Shown here: positions 1 through 8,521 of the stretch, in pieces
Layout of the letters: each line of letters begins with the position of its first letter
How positions within the stretch are numbered: position 1 is the stretch's first letter
Assembly: GCF_015356755.1 (NCBI RefSeq)
Contig: NZ_JADFCO010000065.1
Span: 1 to 64,000 of the forward strand
Reading direction: 5' to 3'
DNA length: 64,000 nucleotides
Source of the DNA: Nonlabens antarcticus
Lineage (GTDB): Bacteria; Bacteroidota; Bacteroidia; Flavobacteriales; Flavobacteriaceae
Program-made: the position numbers and the translations under genes
The notes under the pieces: model-generated
Databases searched by the model: none
Told to the model about the DNA's origin: nothing
The model's input: only the letters and a program-made list of their open reading frames with translations

Positions 1-117
1 TTGCAGTCGCAGTTTGCAGTCGCAGTTTGCAGTCGCAGTTTGCAGTCGCAGTTTGCAGTCGCAGTTTGCAGTCGCAGTTTGCAGTCGCAGTTTGCAGTCG
101 CAGTTTGCAGTCGCAGT
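1..117. repeat. 13-bp tandem repeat, nine copies
   Basis: The unit TTGCAGTCGCAGT is repeated nine times head to tail without spacers and runs into the left edge, so the true copy number may be higher. On the other strand it reads ACTGCGACTGCAA, which matches the pattern of the ACTGAGACTGAAA repeats downstream of the next gene. With no spacers it is not a CRISPR array. Confidence 0.95.
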
Positions 118-170
118 TTGCTTTGCTGCGCAAATCAAACTGCGTACGTTTTTAATAGTTAAGATTACTT

Positions 171-539
171 ATGGAATTTGAAAATTTAATTGCTTATCAG
201 AAAGCTTATAATAATGCAATGTCCATTTTTGAGATCTCAAAATCGTTTCCAACTGTAGAAAAGTATGCTGTTACAGATCAAATAAGAAGATCTTCTCGCA
301 GTGTTTGTGCAAATATTGCCGAGGCCTATCGCAAACGACGCTATCCCAAACATTTCATAAGCAAACTAACCGATGCTGATGGAGAGAATTCTGAAACTGC
401 TGTTTGGATCAGGTTTGCTCTAGACTGCAACTATATAAAAAAAGAACATTTTGATTCCATCTACAGTGAAACCTTGGAAATAGGAAAGCTCATCAACTAT
501 ATGATCAATAATCCTAATAAATTTGGATGCGGGATCTGA
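171..539 (+). CDS. Four-helix-bundle protein, S23/IVP family
   Basis: A 122-residue, mostly helical protein. It shows the features of the family first described as proteins encoded in 23S rRNA intervening sequences: an N-terminal FENLIAYQKAY segment, a central DQIRRSSRSVCANIAEAY motif (about residues 36-53), and a C-terminal helix ending in LINYMI. The molecular role of free-standing members is not established. The diversity-generating retroelement accessory protein Avd shares this fold, but no reverse transcriptase or template/variable repeat pair is visible here. The gene is not in an rRNA; it sits alone between two blocks of related 13-bp repeats in opposite orientation, which suggests it travelled or expanded with them (inference). 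The start is the first ATG in frame and gives full family length. Confidence 0.8.
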   Translation: MEFENLIAYQKAYNNAMSIFEISKSFPTVEKYAVTDQIRRSSRSVCANIAEAYRKRRYPKHFISKLTDADGENSETAVWIRFALDCNYIKKEHFDSIYSETLEIGKLINYMINNPNKFGCGI

Positions 540-832
540 GTAGTGACATACTCGATTTCAGCACAAAAGGGGAGTAATTTTCTTTCACCCTGACTGAAAA
601 CTGAGACTGAAAACTGACACTAATTTACCGCCATAAAAAAACTGGAAACTCGAATTGAAAACCTTATTCACCCTAACTGAAAGCTGAGACTGTGACTAAA
701 AACTCGATTGCACCAGACTGAAAACTGACACTAATTTATCTACATAAAAAACTGAAAGCTGAGACTGGGACTGAAAACTCATTTTCCAATAAACTTCGAT
801 TCAAATTATAAATCACAAATAACCCCAATCAC
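540..832. repeat. Degenerate ACTGAGACTGAAA repeats, no gene
   Basis: This spacer is built from imperfect copies of ACTGAGACTGAAA (exact at 600-612) and shorter ACTGAAAACTGA pieces. A longer unit is duplicated: a segment starting with CACC and GACTGAAAACTGA and ending in an A-rich tract occurs near 586-645 and again near 711-755. No open frame with coding character is visible. The repeat is the reverse-complement relative of the 13-bp array at the left edge. Confidence 0.75.
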
Positions 833-840
833 TACATTTG
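833..840 (+). promoter_or_regulatory. Probable -7 box upstream of fabD
   Basis: TACATTTG matches the Bacteroidota -7 consensus TAnnTTTG and lies 18 bases before the fabD start codon. I see no good TTG at the usual -33 distance, so the call rests on one box only. Confidence 0.45.
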
Positions 841-858
841 TAGTATTAAATTAAAAGA

Positions 859-1743
859 ATGAAAGCATACGTATTTCCAGGTCAAGGAGCACAGTTTACA
901 GGAATGGGAAAAGATCTTTACGACCGTTTTGAGGTGGCTAGAGACCTTTTTCATAAAGCAAATGAAATATTAGGTTTTGATATTTCTAAAATCATGTTTG
1001 AAGGAACTGCTGAGGAATTGAAGGAAACAAAAGTGACTCAACCAGCGGTGTTTTTACATTCTGTGATTTTGGCGCGGGTTATGGGCAATGATTTTGCACC
1101 AGATATGGTCGCTGGTCATAGCTTGGGAGAACTAAGTGCCTTAACCGCAGTGGGAGCGCTTAGTTTTGAAGATGGATTGAGACTCGTTAGTGAACGTGCT
1201 CTCGCCATGCAGGCTGCCTGTGAAATGCAGGCCAGCACTATGGCAGCGATCCTAGGAATTGCAGACGATGTCATAGAAAGTGTGTGTAAAAGCATTCAAG
1301 GTGTCGTTGTCCCAGCAAATTACAATTGTCCTGGCCAACTCGTTATCTCTGGAAAAATACCAGCCGTGGAAGAAGCTTGTGCGATTCTTAAAGAAAGAGG
1401 AGCCAAAAGAGCCTTAATTCTTCCCGTAGGCGGTGCTTTTCATTCTCCGCTTATGGAACCCGCAAGAGAACGCCTTGCAAAAGCAATTGATGCAACTGAC
1501 TTTGAAAAACCGGACTGTCCCATTTATCAAAATGTAACTACTCTTGCAACTACTGCAACGGGAGACATCATTACTAACCTAATCTACCAACTCACCGCAC
1601 CCGTTAAATGGACACAGTCCATCCAGGAAATGATCAAAGACGGCGCTACAGAGTTTATTGAGGTAGGCCCAGGAAAAGCATTGCAGGGAATGATTGGGAA
1701 GATTGATAGGAATGTAGCTGTTAGTCAGGCGGTAGCTTCTTAA
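859..1743 (+). CDS. fabD: ACP S-malonyltransferase
   Basis: Transfers the malonyl group from malonyl-CoA to acyl carrier protein, supplying chain-extension units for type II fatty acid synthesis in the cytoplasm. The 294-residue length is normal for FabD. Visible signatures are GQGAQ near residue 8, the nucleophile elbow GHSLG at 86-90 with Ser88, the conserved Arg112 in the SERA segment, and His194 in GAFHSPLM, the partner of the catalytic serine. The protein ends normally with the EVGPGKALQGM segment. The gene stands alone on the plus strand and is followed by a strong hairpin terminator; the other fab genes are not in the window. The start codon lies just after a TAnnTTTG box. Confidence 0.97.
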   Translation: MKAYVFPGQGAQFTGMGKDLYDRFEVARDLFHKANEILGFDISKIMFEGTAEELKETKVTQPAVFLHSVILARVMGNDFAPDMVAGHSLGELSALTAVGALSFEDGLRLVSERALAMQAACEMQASTMAAILGIADDVIESVCKSIQGVVVPANYNCPGQLVISGKIPAVEEACAILKERGAKRALILPVGGAFHSPLMEPARERLAKAIDATDFEKPDCPIYQNVTTLATTATGDIITNLIYQLTAPVKWTQSIQEMIKDGATEFIEVGPGKALQGMIGKIDRNVAVSQAVAS

Positions 1744-1771
1744 AAAATATAATATTTAAAAGAGAATTATT

Positions 1772-1815
1772 AAAAACACACCCCCAAAAAGCTAGCTTTT
1801 TGGGGGTGTGTTTTT
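1772..1815. terminator. Long perfect hairpin after fabD
   Basis: A perfect inverted repeat with 22-base arms centred at 1793/1794, flanked by an A run on the left and a T run on the right. It can terminate fabD transcripts and also works as a bidirectional terminator toward the convergent suc operon. Confidence 0.9.
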
Positions 1816-1943
1816 GTGATCAAAAGTCAGTAATTATCTAAGTTCAAAATGATCTATATTTTGTGGACTTTATGTTTATTTATCTAACACCTGCTGCTAC
1901 AACATAATCTTATATCTCTAATTTACTATCTCGGTTAAAACAA

Positions 1944-1971
1944 AAAAGCGATCTCAAATGAGATCGCTTTT
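1944..1971 (-). terminator. Terminator of the sucAB operon
   Basis: Arms AAAAGCGATCTC and GAGATCGCTTTT around a four-base loop, with a T run when read on the minus strand. It lies about 80 bases beyond the sucB stop codon. An 18-bp perfect palindrome, TGTTCAAATATTTGAACA at 1989-2006, lies between it and sucB. Confidence 0.8.
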
Positions 1972-2013
1972 CTATACTTTTAGGTTGATGTTCAAATATT
2001 TGAACACCTAAAC

Positions 2014-2037
2014 TGTTCTCGACTGTGCTCGAACTGA
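2014..2037. repeat. Interspersed CTCGACTG element, copy 1
   Basis: A short imperfect palindrome containing CTCGACTGTGCTCGAAC. Closely related copies lie at 7926-7951 and, inverted, at 46850-46873. All three copies are intergenic. Confidence 0.7.
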
Positions 2038-2053
2038 CAGTGTAAATGGTAAT

Positions 2054-3391
2054 CTATAGTTCCAGCGCCTTCTTCACATCATTATCCATCAACAACTCAA
2101 TCGGGTTTTCTAATGCCTCTTTAATCGCTACTAAGAATCCTACAGATTCCTTGCCGTCTATGATTCTGTGGTCATAAGAAACCGCTAGATACATCATAGG
2201 ACGTGCAACGATATCGCCATCGATAACTACTGGTCGTTCGATGATGTTGTGCATTCCCAAAATCGCACTCTGTGGCGGATTTATAATAGGCGTGCTCATC
2301 ATGCTGCCGAAGATTCCGCCGTTTGTGATGGTGAAGGTACCTCCCGTCATTTCATCAACGGTAATTTCTCCATCTCTTGCGCGTAAAGCTAGTCGCTTGA
2401 CTTCCTGCTCGACTCCTCTAAAGGATAGATTTTCTGCATTTCTTATTACGGGAACCATCAAGCCTTTAGGGCCAGAAACTGCAATGGAAATGTCAGCGAA
2501 ATCGTAAGATATCATTTCTTTACCATCGATCATAGAATTTACCGCTGGGTACATTTCTAATGCTCTGGTAACGGCTTTAGTGAAGAAGGACATAAACCCT
2601 AAACCAACACCGTGTTTCGCTTTAAACGAATCTTTATACTCTGTGCGCAATGCAAATATCGCGTGCATATCTACCTCATTAAAAGTAGTTAGCATCGCTG
2701 TTTCATTCTTCACGCTTACCAATCGCTCTGCTACCTTACGTCGCAGCATAGAAAGCTTAGATCGGGATTCTCCACGAGATCCAGATCCTGGGGTTCCCAT
2801 GGATGGTTTAGAGTTTACGGCATCGTCTTTAGTTATGCGGCCATCACGGCCGGATCCAGAAACCGACTTGGCATCGACTCCTTTTTCATCCATAATTTTC
2901 TTGGCAGCAGGACTAGGCGTTCCGCTGGCATATGTTTTCTTAGCTTGCTCCGGCTGTGGTGCTTTTTCAGAATTCTTTTTGTCTTCTGTTTTTTCGTCTT
3001 TCTTGTTAAGTTCCTTTTCGGGATCGCTACCGCCACCTTCGTCGCCCTTGCCCATGGAGGACGGCGCATCCTTAGCATCTTCTTCATTGCTATCAGCATC
3101 ACTTTTCTTCTTGCTGTCTTTCTTGTCGCTAGAACCTCCTTTGTTGGGGTTTTCTGCTTCCGTATCGATCAGACAGACTACGGCGCCTACTGCAACAGCA
3201 TCGCCTTCTTCAGCTTTCAGGGTGATGATACCGCTGGCTTCCGCTGGAAGTTCCAGTGTTGCCTTATCGCTATCAACCTCTGCAATGGCTTGGTCTTTTT
3301 CAACCCAGTCACCGTCAGCGACTAACCATTCTGCTATTTCTACTTCTGTAATCGACTCGCCCGGTGAGGGCACTTTCATTTCTAGAGCCAT
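2054..3391 (-). CDS. sucB: 2-oxoglutarate dehydrogenase E2, dihydrolipoyl succinyltransferase
   Basis: The core of the 2-oxoglutarate dehydrogenase complex; it moves the succinyl group from the lipoyl arm to CoA in the TCA cycle. Domains in order: one lipoyl domain (about 1-78) with the lipoylation site Lys43 in [11 protein letters not shown]; a long Lys/Glu/Asp/Ser-rich linker (about 80-155); a peripheral subunit-binding domain (about 157-192) with [15 protein letters not shown] and [10 protein letters not shown]; and the catalytic domain (about 210-445) with [11 protein letters not shown], where His408 is the expected catalytic residue. The linker is unusually charged but in frame. It lies four bases downstream of sucA, so the two are co-transcribed. 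E2 of pyruvate or branched-chain complexes is the alternative; the sucA neighbour decides for SucB. Confidence 0.96.
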   Translation of the reverse strand: MALEMKVPSPGESITEVEIAEWLVADGDWVEKDQAIAEVDSDKATLELPAEASGIITLKAEEGDAVAVGAVVCLIDTEAENPNKGGSSDKKDSKKKSDADSNEEDAKDAPSSMGKGDEGGGSDPEKELNKKDEKTEDKKNSEKAPQPEQAKKTYASGTPSPAAKKIMDEKGVDAKSVSGSGRDGRITKDDAVNSKPSMGTPGSGSRGESRSKLSMLRRKVAERLVSVKNETAMLTTFNEVDMHAIFALRTEYKDSFKAKHGVGLGFMSFFTKAVTRALEMYPAVNSMIDGKEMISYDFADISIAVSGPKGLMVPVIRNAENLSFRGVEQEVKRLALRARDGEITVDEMTGGTFTITNGGIFGSMMSTPIINPPQSAILGMHNIIERPVVIDGDIVARPMMYLAVSYDHRIIDGKESVGFLVAIKEALENPIELLMDNDVKKALEL

Positions 3392-3395
3392 AATA

Positions 3396-6152
3396 TTATT
3401 TGTTGGTATTAAATACGTCTTCTATTACTCTCGCTTGCCTTGCCTTAGATCTCGTTGAGCTTCCTGAGGCTGGAGCGGCATACATATTTCTGGAACATAC
3501 GCGCCAGCTTCTGGTTTCTTTCATGTGCAGCATTAAGTGGGAATATGCCCCCATATTGCGTGGTTCTTCCTGTGCCCACACAACATCTTTCGATCCGTAT
3601 TTTTTGATTATTTTATTAATCTGCTTTATAGGTAATGGGAACAATTGCTCCACTCTTACAATGGCAACATCTGTCCGTTCTTGTTTCTCTCTTTCTTCAA
3701 TAAGATCATAGTAGAATTTTCCACTGGTGAATACTAATGTGTTCGCTTTCGCGAAAGCGTCTCCGTCCACATCAATAACTTCTTGAAAATGACCTTTAAC
3801 AAACTCATCAACGGTGCTTATGGCACGCGGCGACCTCAACAAAGATTTAGGCGTGAATACCACCAACGGTTTGCGGTAGTTCACCAACATCTGACGTCTC
3901 AATAAGTGGAACATATTTGCTGGTGTGGTGCAGTTTGCCATCCACATATTGTCTTTGGCACACATCTGTAAATAGCGCTCCATACGGGCACTTGAATGCT
4001 CTGCTCCCTGACCTTCATAACCATGTGGCAATAATAAAACGAGCCCATTCTGGTTCTTCCATTTATCTTCACCGGCACTGATGTACTGGTCGATCATGAT
4101 CTGCGCACCGTTAGAGAAATCGCCAAATTGCGCCTCCCATATCGTGAGCGTTTCTGGCTGTGCCATCGCATAACCATATTCAAAACCTACCACTCCATAT
4201 TCTGAAAGGTGGGAATTGTAAATCTCCATCTTACCCTTTACATCTAGGAAATTATGAAGGGTGAATTCTTCCTCGTCATTCTCTGACTTCACTACCGCAT
4301 GGCGGTGGGAAAACGTTCCTCGTTCCACATCCTGACCACTCATGCGGACGTTGTAACCTTCCTGCATCAATGATCCATAGGCAAGGTGCTCGCCCATGGC
4401 CCAGTCCAGTTTATTCTCATCAAACATTTCTTGTCTGGACTCGACGATCTTCTTGATCTTCTTGATAAAGTTTTCACCTTTAGGTAAGGTTGAAATGACT
4501 TTAGTAATCTCTTTTAATTTTTTCTTATCGACTCCAGTCTTCACGACTTTCATCATCATATCTTCATCTGCAGTCTCATAACCTTCCCATTCATCTTGCA
4601 TGAATGGTGTTATCACTGTATTTTCTTGTTTTCTGGAAGTAGCGAGTTGATCTTCTAATTTACCCTTAAATTCCTTTTCTAAATCGGCTACCGTTCCTTC
4701 TTCAATGATTCCCGCCTTCAACAATTTATCTGCATAAATGTCACGAGTATTCTCGTGCTTGCTGATTGCCTTATACAATTGTGGTTGCGTGAAGCGCGGC
4801 TCATCGCCTTCATTGTGACCGTATTTTCTATAACCTAATAGGTCAATGAATACGTCACTCTTAAACTGCATTCTATATTCAAAAGCAAAATTCATCGCGT
4901 GTACAACAGCCTCTGCATCATCTGCATTAACGTGAAGTACTGGCGATAAGGTCACTTTAGCGATATCTGTACAGTATGTACTGGATCTCGCGTCTAGGTA
5001 ATTTGTGGTGAATCCTACCTGATTATTAACTACTAAATGTATAGTTCCTGCTGTTTTGTAGGCATCTAACTTGGCCATTTGGACAACTTCATAAACGATA
5101 CCTTGACCTGCAATGGCAGCATCACCATGCAACACGATGGGCAGCACCTTAGAAAAATCGTCAGGTGTGTGCATATCTTGTTTGGCACGTGCAATTCCCT
5201 CAACGACCGCTCCTACTGTTTCCAGGTGTGACGGGTTAGGAACAATATTTATATTGATATGGTTGCCATTATCTGTTTTACGCTTGCTGGTATAACCTAA
5301 GTGGTATTTTACATCACCATCAAAAACATCCTGCTCGTAATCTTTACCATCAAATTCTGAAAAAATATCAGAAACGGGTTTACCAAAGATATTTGACAAC
5401 ACATTTAAACGACCACGGTGAGCCATTCCCAGTACAAACTGGTTCACGCCATGATCTGCAGCATTCTCAATTAAAGCGTCTAAAGCAGGAATCAAGGACT
5501 CATTTCCTTCTAGGGAGAATCGCTTTTGACCTACGTATTTTGTATGTAAAAATGATTCAAAAGAAACAGCTTCATTGAGCTTCTTGAGAATCTGTATTTT
5601 TTTAGAATTATCAAATTCAGGATGATTAGCATTGCGATGCAACCAGCTCTGGATCCACTTGACCTGTTCTGGAGAGCGCACGTACATGTACTCCACACCT
5701 ATACTCTGACAATATACTTTTTGTAAATGGTCGAGGATGTTCTTTAGTGTTGTCTTGCCCAACCCTATCAATTCCCCAGATTCAAAATCTGTAGAGAGAT
5801 CTTCATCTGACAATCCAAAATTACTCAAGTCTAAAGTAGGTGTGTACTGGCGGCGTTCCCGTACCGGGTTTGTTTTTGTGAATAAATGTCCACGAGTGCG
5901 GTAACCATCGATAAGTTGTACTACTTGAAACTCTTTACGCATCTGGTTAGATACGTCCACACAGAAATCTTCACCTTTATCCTCATAGACTACTTGAACA
6001 TCGCCGTCGCCTGCAGACTCCATTCCAAAGTCAAACCCTTGAAAGAAGGCTCTCCAGGATGGCTCCACGCGATCCGGATTTGTTAAATATTCATCGTAAA
6101 GTCCAGCGAAATATGCAGTGTGTGCTGCATTGAGAAAAGAAAATCTATCCAT
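3396..6152 (-). CDS. sucA: 2-oxoglutarate dehydrogenase E1, thiamine-dependent
   Basis: Decarboxylates 2-oxoglutarate with thiamine diphosphate and passes the succinyl group to the lipoyl arm of SucB. At 918 residues it has usual E1o length. The N-terminal [17 protein letters not shown] segment is the short E2-binding helix seen in this family. GMAHRGRLN (242-250), the cofactor motif starting [10 protein letters not shown] (342-351) and continuing to VVNNQ (374-378), and the C-terminal [12 protein letters not shown] are all present. The recurrent palindrome lies within the gene at 3744-3759 and encodes DAFAKAN near residue 802. The gene is first in a sucA-sucB operon; sucCD and the E3 subunit gene are not in the window. 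Confidence 0.97.
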   Translation of the reverse strand: MDRFSFLNAAHTAYFAGLYDEYLTNPDRVEPSWRAFFQGFDFGMESAGDGDVQVVYEDKGEDFCVDVSNQMRKEFQVVQLIDGYRTRGHLFTKTNPVRERRQYTPTLDLSNFGLSDEDLSTDFESGELIGLGKTTLKNILDHLQKVYCQSIGVEYMYVRSPEQVKWIQSWLHRNANHPEFDNSKKIQILKKLNEAVSFESFLHTKYVGQKRFSLEGNESLIPALDALIENAADHGVNQFVLGMAHRGRLNVLSNIFGKPVSDIFSEFDGKDYEQDVFDGDVKYHLGYTSKRKTDNGNHININIVPNPSHLETVGAVVEGIARAKQDMHTPDDFSKVLPIVLHGDAAIAGQGIVYEVVQMAKLDAYKTAGTIHLVVNNQVGFTTNYLDARSSTYCTDIAKVTLSPVLHVNADDAEAVVHAMNFAFEYRMQFKSDVFIDLLGYRKYGHNEGDEPRFTQPQLYKAISKHENTRDIYADKLLKAGIIEEGTVADLEKEFKGKLEDQLATSRKQENTVITPFMQDEWEGYETADEDMMMKVVKTGVDKKKLKEITKVISTLPKGENFIKKIKKIVESRQEMFDENKLDWAMGEHLAYGSLMQEGYNVRMSGQDVERGTFSHRHAVVKSENDEEEFTLHNFLDVKGKMEIYNSHLSEYGVVGFEYGYAMAQPETLTIWEAQFGDFSNGAQIMIDQYISAGEDKWKNQNGLVLLLPHGYEGQGAEHSSARMERYLQMCAKDNMWMANCTTPANMFHLLRRQMLVNYRKPLVVFTPKSLLRSPRAISTVDEFVKGHFQEVIDVDGDAFAKANTLVFTSGKFYYDLIEEREKQERTDVAIVRVEQLFPLPIKQINKIIKKYGSKDVVWAQEEPRNMGAYSHLMLHMKETRSWRVCSRNMYAAPASGSSTRSKARQARVIEDVFNTNK

Positions 6153-6190
6153 AAATCTATCGGGAAAGCTCCCGTTTTCAATCGTTACAG

Positions 6191-6198
6191 CAAAAATA
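6191..6198 (-). promoter_or_regulatory. Probable -7 box for sucAB
   Basis: On the minus strand this reads TATTTTTG, a match to TAnnTTTG, 38 bases before the sucA start codon. No convincing -33 TTG stands at the usual spacing. Confidence 0.4.
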
Positions 6199-6263
6199 CA
6201 GAATTGCCTCTCTTCATCATAACCTTTTGTATATTTATAACGATTGCGTTATAAGAACCCTTT

Positions 6264-6818
6264 ATGAAGACCAACTCTCTTAAAAATACAACATTATCTG
6301 TATTTATTTGTATTATAGCTTCAATTATCTGCCAAGCTCAAACTTCCAATGCCGATTTTTGGAACCAAGTACGTTATGGTGGTAATTTGGGAGTGAGTTT
6401 CGGTACCGGTTACACCGCCATTCAATTGGCACCTCAAGCCATCTACCAGGTCAATCCTTTTATAGGCGTGGGTCTGGGGTTGAATGGGAGTTACGTCAAG
6501 CGCAATTTTGACCGTCGCGATGGTTTTGCAAATGATAATCTAGACTACTCCAGCACCATATTAGGCGGTAGTATTATAGGTATCGCAAACCCCATAAGGG
6601 AAATACAACTAAGTGCCGACTTTGAATACCTCAACGTCAATCAGAATTTTGAGGATCCTCAATTTAGGGATGATAATTATTGGGTTCCTGCACTTTTCTT
6701 AGGTGCGGGCTATGTAAATGGGCCAGTAACCATAGGCGTGCGTTATGATGTACTTTATGATGATGGCCGCAGTATTTACAGGAATGGTTTGCAGCCATTT
6801 GTGAGGGTTCTTTTTTAA
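6264..6818 (+). CDS. Outer-membrane beta-barrel protein, function unknown
   Basis: A 184-residue exported protein. Residues 1-26 form a signal peptide ending in CQAQ. The rest alternates glycine and aromatic residues in short amphipathic strands (GGNLGVSFGTGYTAIQL, GVGLGLNGSYVKRNF, FLGAGYVNGPVTIGVRYDV) and ends with an aromatic C-terminus, PFVRVLF, as in small outer-membrane barrels. Transcribed divergently from sucA, with about 110 bases between the two. Relatives in flavobacteria are sometimes named alpha-ketoglutarate decarboxylase because of that neighbour; nothing in this sequence supports an enzymatic role. Confidence 0.7.
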   Translation: MKTNSLKNTTLSVFICIIASIICQAQTSNADFWNQVRYGGNLGVSFGTGYTAIQLAPQAIYQVNPFIGVGLGLNGSYVKRNFDRRDGFANDNLDYSSTILGGSIIGIANPIREIQLSADFEYLNVNQNFEDPQFRDDNYWVPALFLGAGYVNGPVTIGVRYDVLYDDGRSIYRNGLQPFVRVLF

Positions 6819-6851
6819 GTTTAAACTGAAACTTAAATTAATAAAAGGTTT

Positions 6852-6987
6852 TGTCATGCTGAATTTATTTCAGCATCTCCTCGTATGGAGTTTAGGTGAT
6901 TATCAGTTAACTCTGTTGGAAAATCTGTAACACGCATAATGATCCTGCTATAATTACGGAGACCCTGAAATGAATTTAGGGTGACAT
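6852..6987. repeat. Intergenic hairpin repeats
   Basis: Two short palindromic elements: GTCATGCTGAA followed by TTTCAGCATC near 6854-6876, and ACCCTGAAATGAATTTAGGG near 6962-6981. Each folds into a small hairpin (GCTGAA/TTCAGC; CCCTGAA/TTTAGGG). Such elements are recurrent in spacers of flavobacterial genomes; only one copy of each lies in this window. Confidence 0.5.
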
Positions 6988-7004
6988 GGAAAAAAGAATA
7001 ACTA

Positions 7005-7709
7005 TTGAAAATTAATTTTAAAATAAACTTCTTAATATTATTCTCTTGCATCTCTTGCAAACCGTCCACAGCACAACAAATTAAAGAAGCAGCGAGTGAA
7101 GCAGCGAGTAATGATAAATACATCTTCTTCCTCCATAATGCATTCCTAGAAACAAACGATTTAGATGCCGTCCATCCAGATTATGGTCGAGTGGAATACA
7201 AAGAAGTTATACAAAAATTCAGAGATCATGGATTTGCGATCATTAGTGAGAAGCGCAACGGAAACGTGAATGCGCTAGAATATGCTCAAGAAGTGAATAG
7301 ACAAGTGGATAGTTTGATTGATTTAGGTATTGATCCGGATCGTATTACTGTCGTGGGAACCTCAAAAGGCGGTTATATTGCTCAATATATTTCAACGATC
7401 GCAAACAACCCCCAACTCAATTTTGTCTTTATAGGCAGCTTTCGCGAAACCTGCCTGTCGTGCCTTGGCAGGCAGGGCGACATGGAACAAATTCCAGAAA
7501 TCAACTGGTGCGGTAATATCCTCAATATTTACGATAGGTCTGATCCCGCGGGAAATTCAGCTTTATCCAGAAAAATAGCCTCTAGTTGCGGTATTAAGCA
7601 CTATAAAGATCTAGAACTGGTTACCGGTTTGCGACACGGGTTTTTATTCCAAGCGCTTGACGAATGGATGGTTCCAGCGATGCAATGGGCAGATGGGAAG
7701 TATGAATAA
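7005..7709 (+). CDS. Exported alpha/beta hydrolase
   Basis: A 234-residue protein with a signal peptide, possibly a lipoprotein signal, in the first 20 residues (LILFSCISC). The serine-hydrolase elbow GTSKGG (about residues 118-123) and a late RHGF histidine point to an alpha/beta hydrolase of the esterase type; the substrate is unknown. An odd stretch near residues 147-158 (FRETCLSCLGRQGD) is encoded by a half copy of the recurrent palindrome (7438-7449) joined to an inverted repeat with CCTGCCT and AGGCAGG arms (7450-7476). It looks like a small repeat inserted in frame into a surface loop. The start chosen is the one with a signal peptide. The gene is followed by a repeat-rich spacer and seems to be transcribed alone. 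Confidence 0.7.
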   Translation: MKINFKINFLILFSCISCKPSTAQQIKEAASEAASNDKYIFFLHNAFLETNDLDAVHPDYGRVEYKEVIQKFRDHGFAIISEKRNGNVNALEYAQEVNRQVDSLIDLGIDPDRITVVGTSKGGYIAQYISTIANNPQLNFVFIGSFRETCLSCLGRQGDMEQIPEINWCGNILNIYDRSDPAGNSALSRKIASSCGIKHYKDLELVTGLRHGFLFQALDEWMVPAMQWADGKYE

Positions 7710-7754
7710 AATAAAATGCTACTGATTTGACAGCAGTCTAGAAGGAGCGTATCG

Positions 7755-7887
7755 CGTTTACAAAACTTGACTATCATTGGAATAAAACAAGCAAGCGAAG
7801 CCGTCCTGCGACGGCTTGACAAAATCCAAGAGAATTGTTCTACGATAATTTGCTGCAGCCGCTTCCAGCGAAAGTCGAGAAGGAGCG
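7755..7887. repeat. Direct duplication, unit 1
   Basis: A 133-bp sequence repeated at 8033-8162 with a 278-base offset and only scattered substitutions and a three-base indel. It contains the hairpin GCCGTCCTGCGACGGC at 7800-7815. The sequence GAAGGAGCGTATCGC precedes unit 1 (7741) and follows unit 2, so the array may once have been longer. No gene is visible in 7710-8219; short frames here come from the repeats. Confidence 0.85.
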
Positions 7888-7925
7888 AATGTAAATTCAA
7901 AGTCCTCATATAGCCAGAACTAACC

Positions 7926-7951
7926 TTTTCTCGACTGTCGCTCGAAACAGG
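7926..7951. repeat. Interspersed CTCGACTG element, copy 2
   Basis: TTCTCGACTGTCGCTCGAAA, a variant of the element at 2014-2037 with one extra base in the loop, lying between the two duplicated units. Confidence 0.6.
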
Positions 7952-8032
7952 ATAGGGGTATGTTAAGTAACCATCAACGATGCCATTGTCGAGAATCTTT
8001 GCACCGTGGAAGAAATGACAAGAAACATTTTA

Positions 8033-8162
8033 CGTTTACAAAACTTGACTATCATTGGAATAAAACAAGCAAGCGAAGCCGTCCTGCGACGGCTTGACGA
8101 AATTCAGAATTGTTCTATGATAATTTGCTGCAGCCACTTCCAGCGGCAATCGAGAAGGAGCG
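8033..8162. repeat. Direct duplication, unit 2
   Basis: Second copy of the 7755-7887 unit, 130 bp, with the same hairpin at 8078-8093. The two units are separated by about 145 bases that hold copy 2 of the CTCGACTG element. Confidence 0.85.
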
Positions 8163-8219
8163 TATCGCTTATTGCAAATGCACGCGCGTAAAGTTATTTT
8201 TACTTTTATTTTTACTTCC

Positions 8220-8519
8220 CTACTGCCCCAACCTAAATCGAATCTTCACCCATTCTCTAACAATAAAAGCCATTACAATTCCTTTCTCCAAATCCTTTTC
8301 GGGAACATCTGCGAGATAGTAAAGCTGCTGGAGTTTAGTATCGCTTTCTTCAATCGCTTCACTCAAAACCGACACCAATTCTTTTAAAAAAGCATCGGGT
8401 TCATTTGCTGCGATCGCCTCAAATCCTGATCGTTCGAGATCTTTATTCACCTGATTGCGGTAAACTTGGAAAATATGATTCTTTGCTTCTAGCCTTTCCT
8501 GCAGAGTGGTTAATTCCAT
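8220..8519 (-). CDS. Small conserved helical protein downstream of a prenyl synthetase
   Basis: A 99-residue cytoplasmic protein with no signal peptide and no membrane segment. It is predicted almost wholly helical, with charged heptads (LQERLEAKNHIFQVYRNQV, ELVSVLSEAIEES) and a C-terminal basic end. I do not recognise a named domain. Its start codon is two bases after the stop of the polyprenyl synthetase, so the two are translated from one message, which makes a role near isoprenoid synthesis or a passive operon partner possible; this is inference only. Confidence 0.65.
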   Translation of the reverse strand: MELTTLQERLEAKNHIFQVYRNQVNKDLERSGFEAIAANEPDAFLKELVSVLSEAIEESDTKLQQLYYLADVPEKDLEKGIVMAFIVREWVKIRFRLGQ

Positions 8520-8521
8520 AA

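Noticed and set aside
1-117. Possible CRISPR array
   Set aside because: The 13-bp units are contiguous, with no spacers, and no cas gene is in the window.
171-832. Diversity-generating retroelement with an Avd-like gene
   Set aside because: There is no reverse transcriptase and no template/variable repeat pair with adenine-specific differences; the repeats are simple 13-bp units.
2580-3458. Plus-strand open frame of 292 codons
   Set aside because: It lies antisense to sucB and sucA, whose domains are unmistakable; it is an overlap artefact of the charged linker.
7601-8191. Short open frames on both strands in the duplicated spacer
   Set aside because: They consist of the 130-bp repeats and the 3' end of the hydrolase gene, and the frames differ between the two units.
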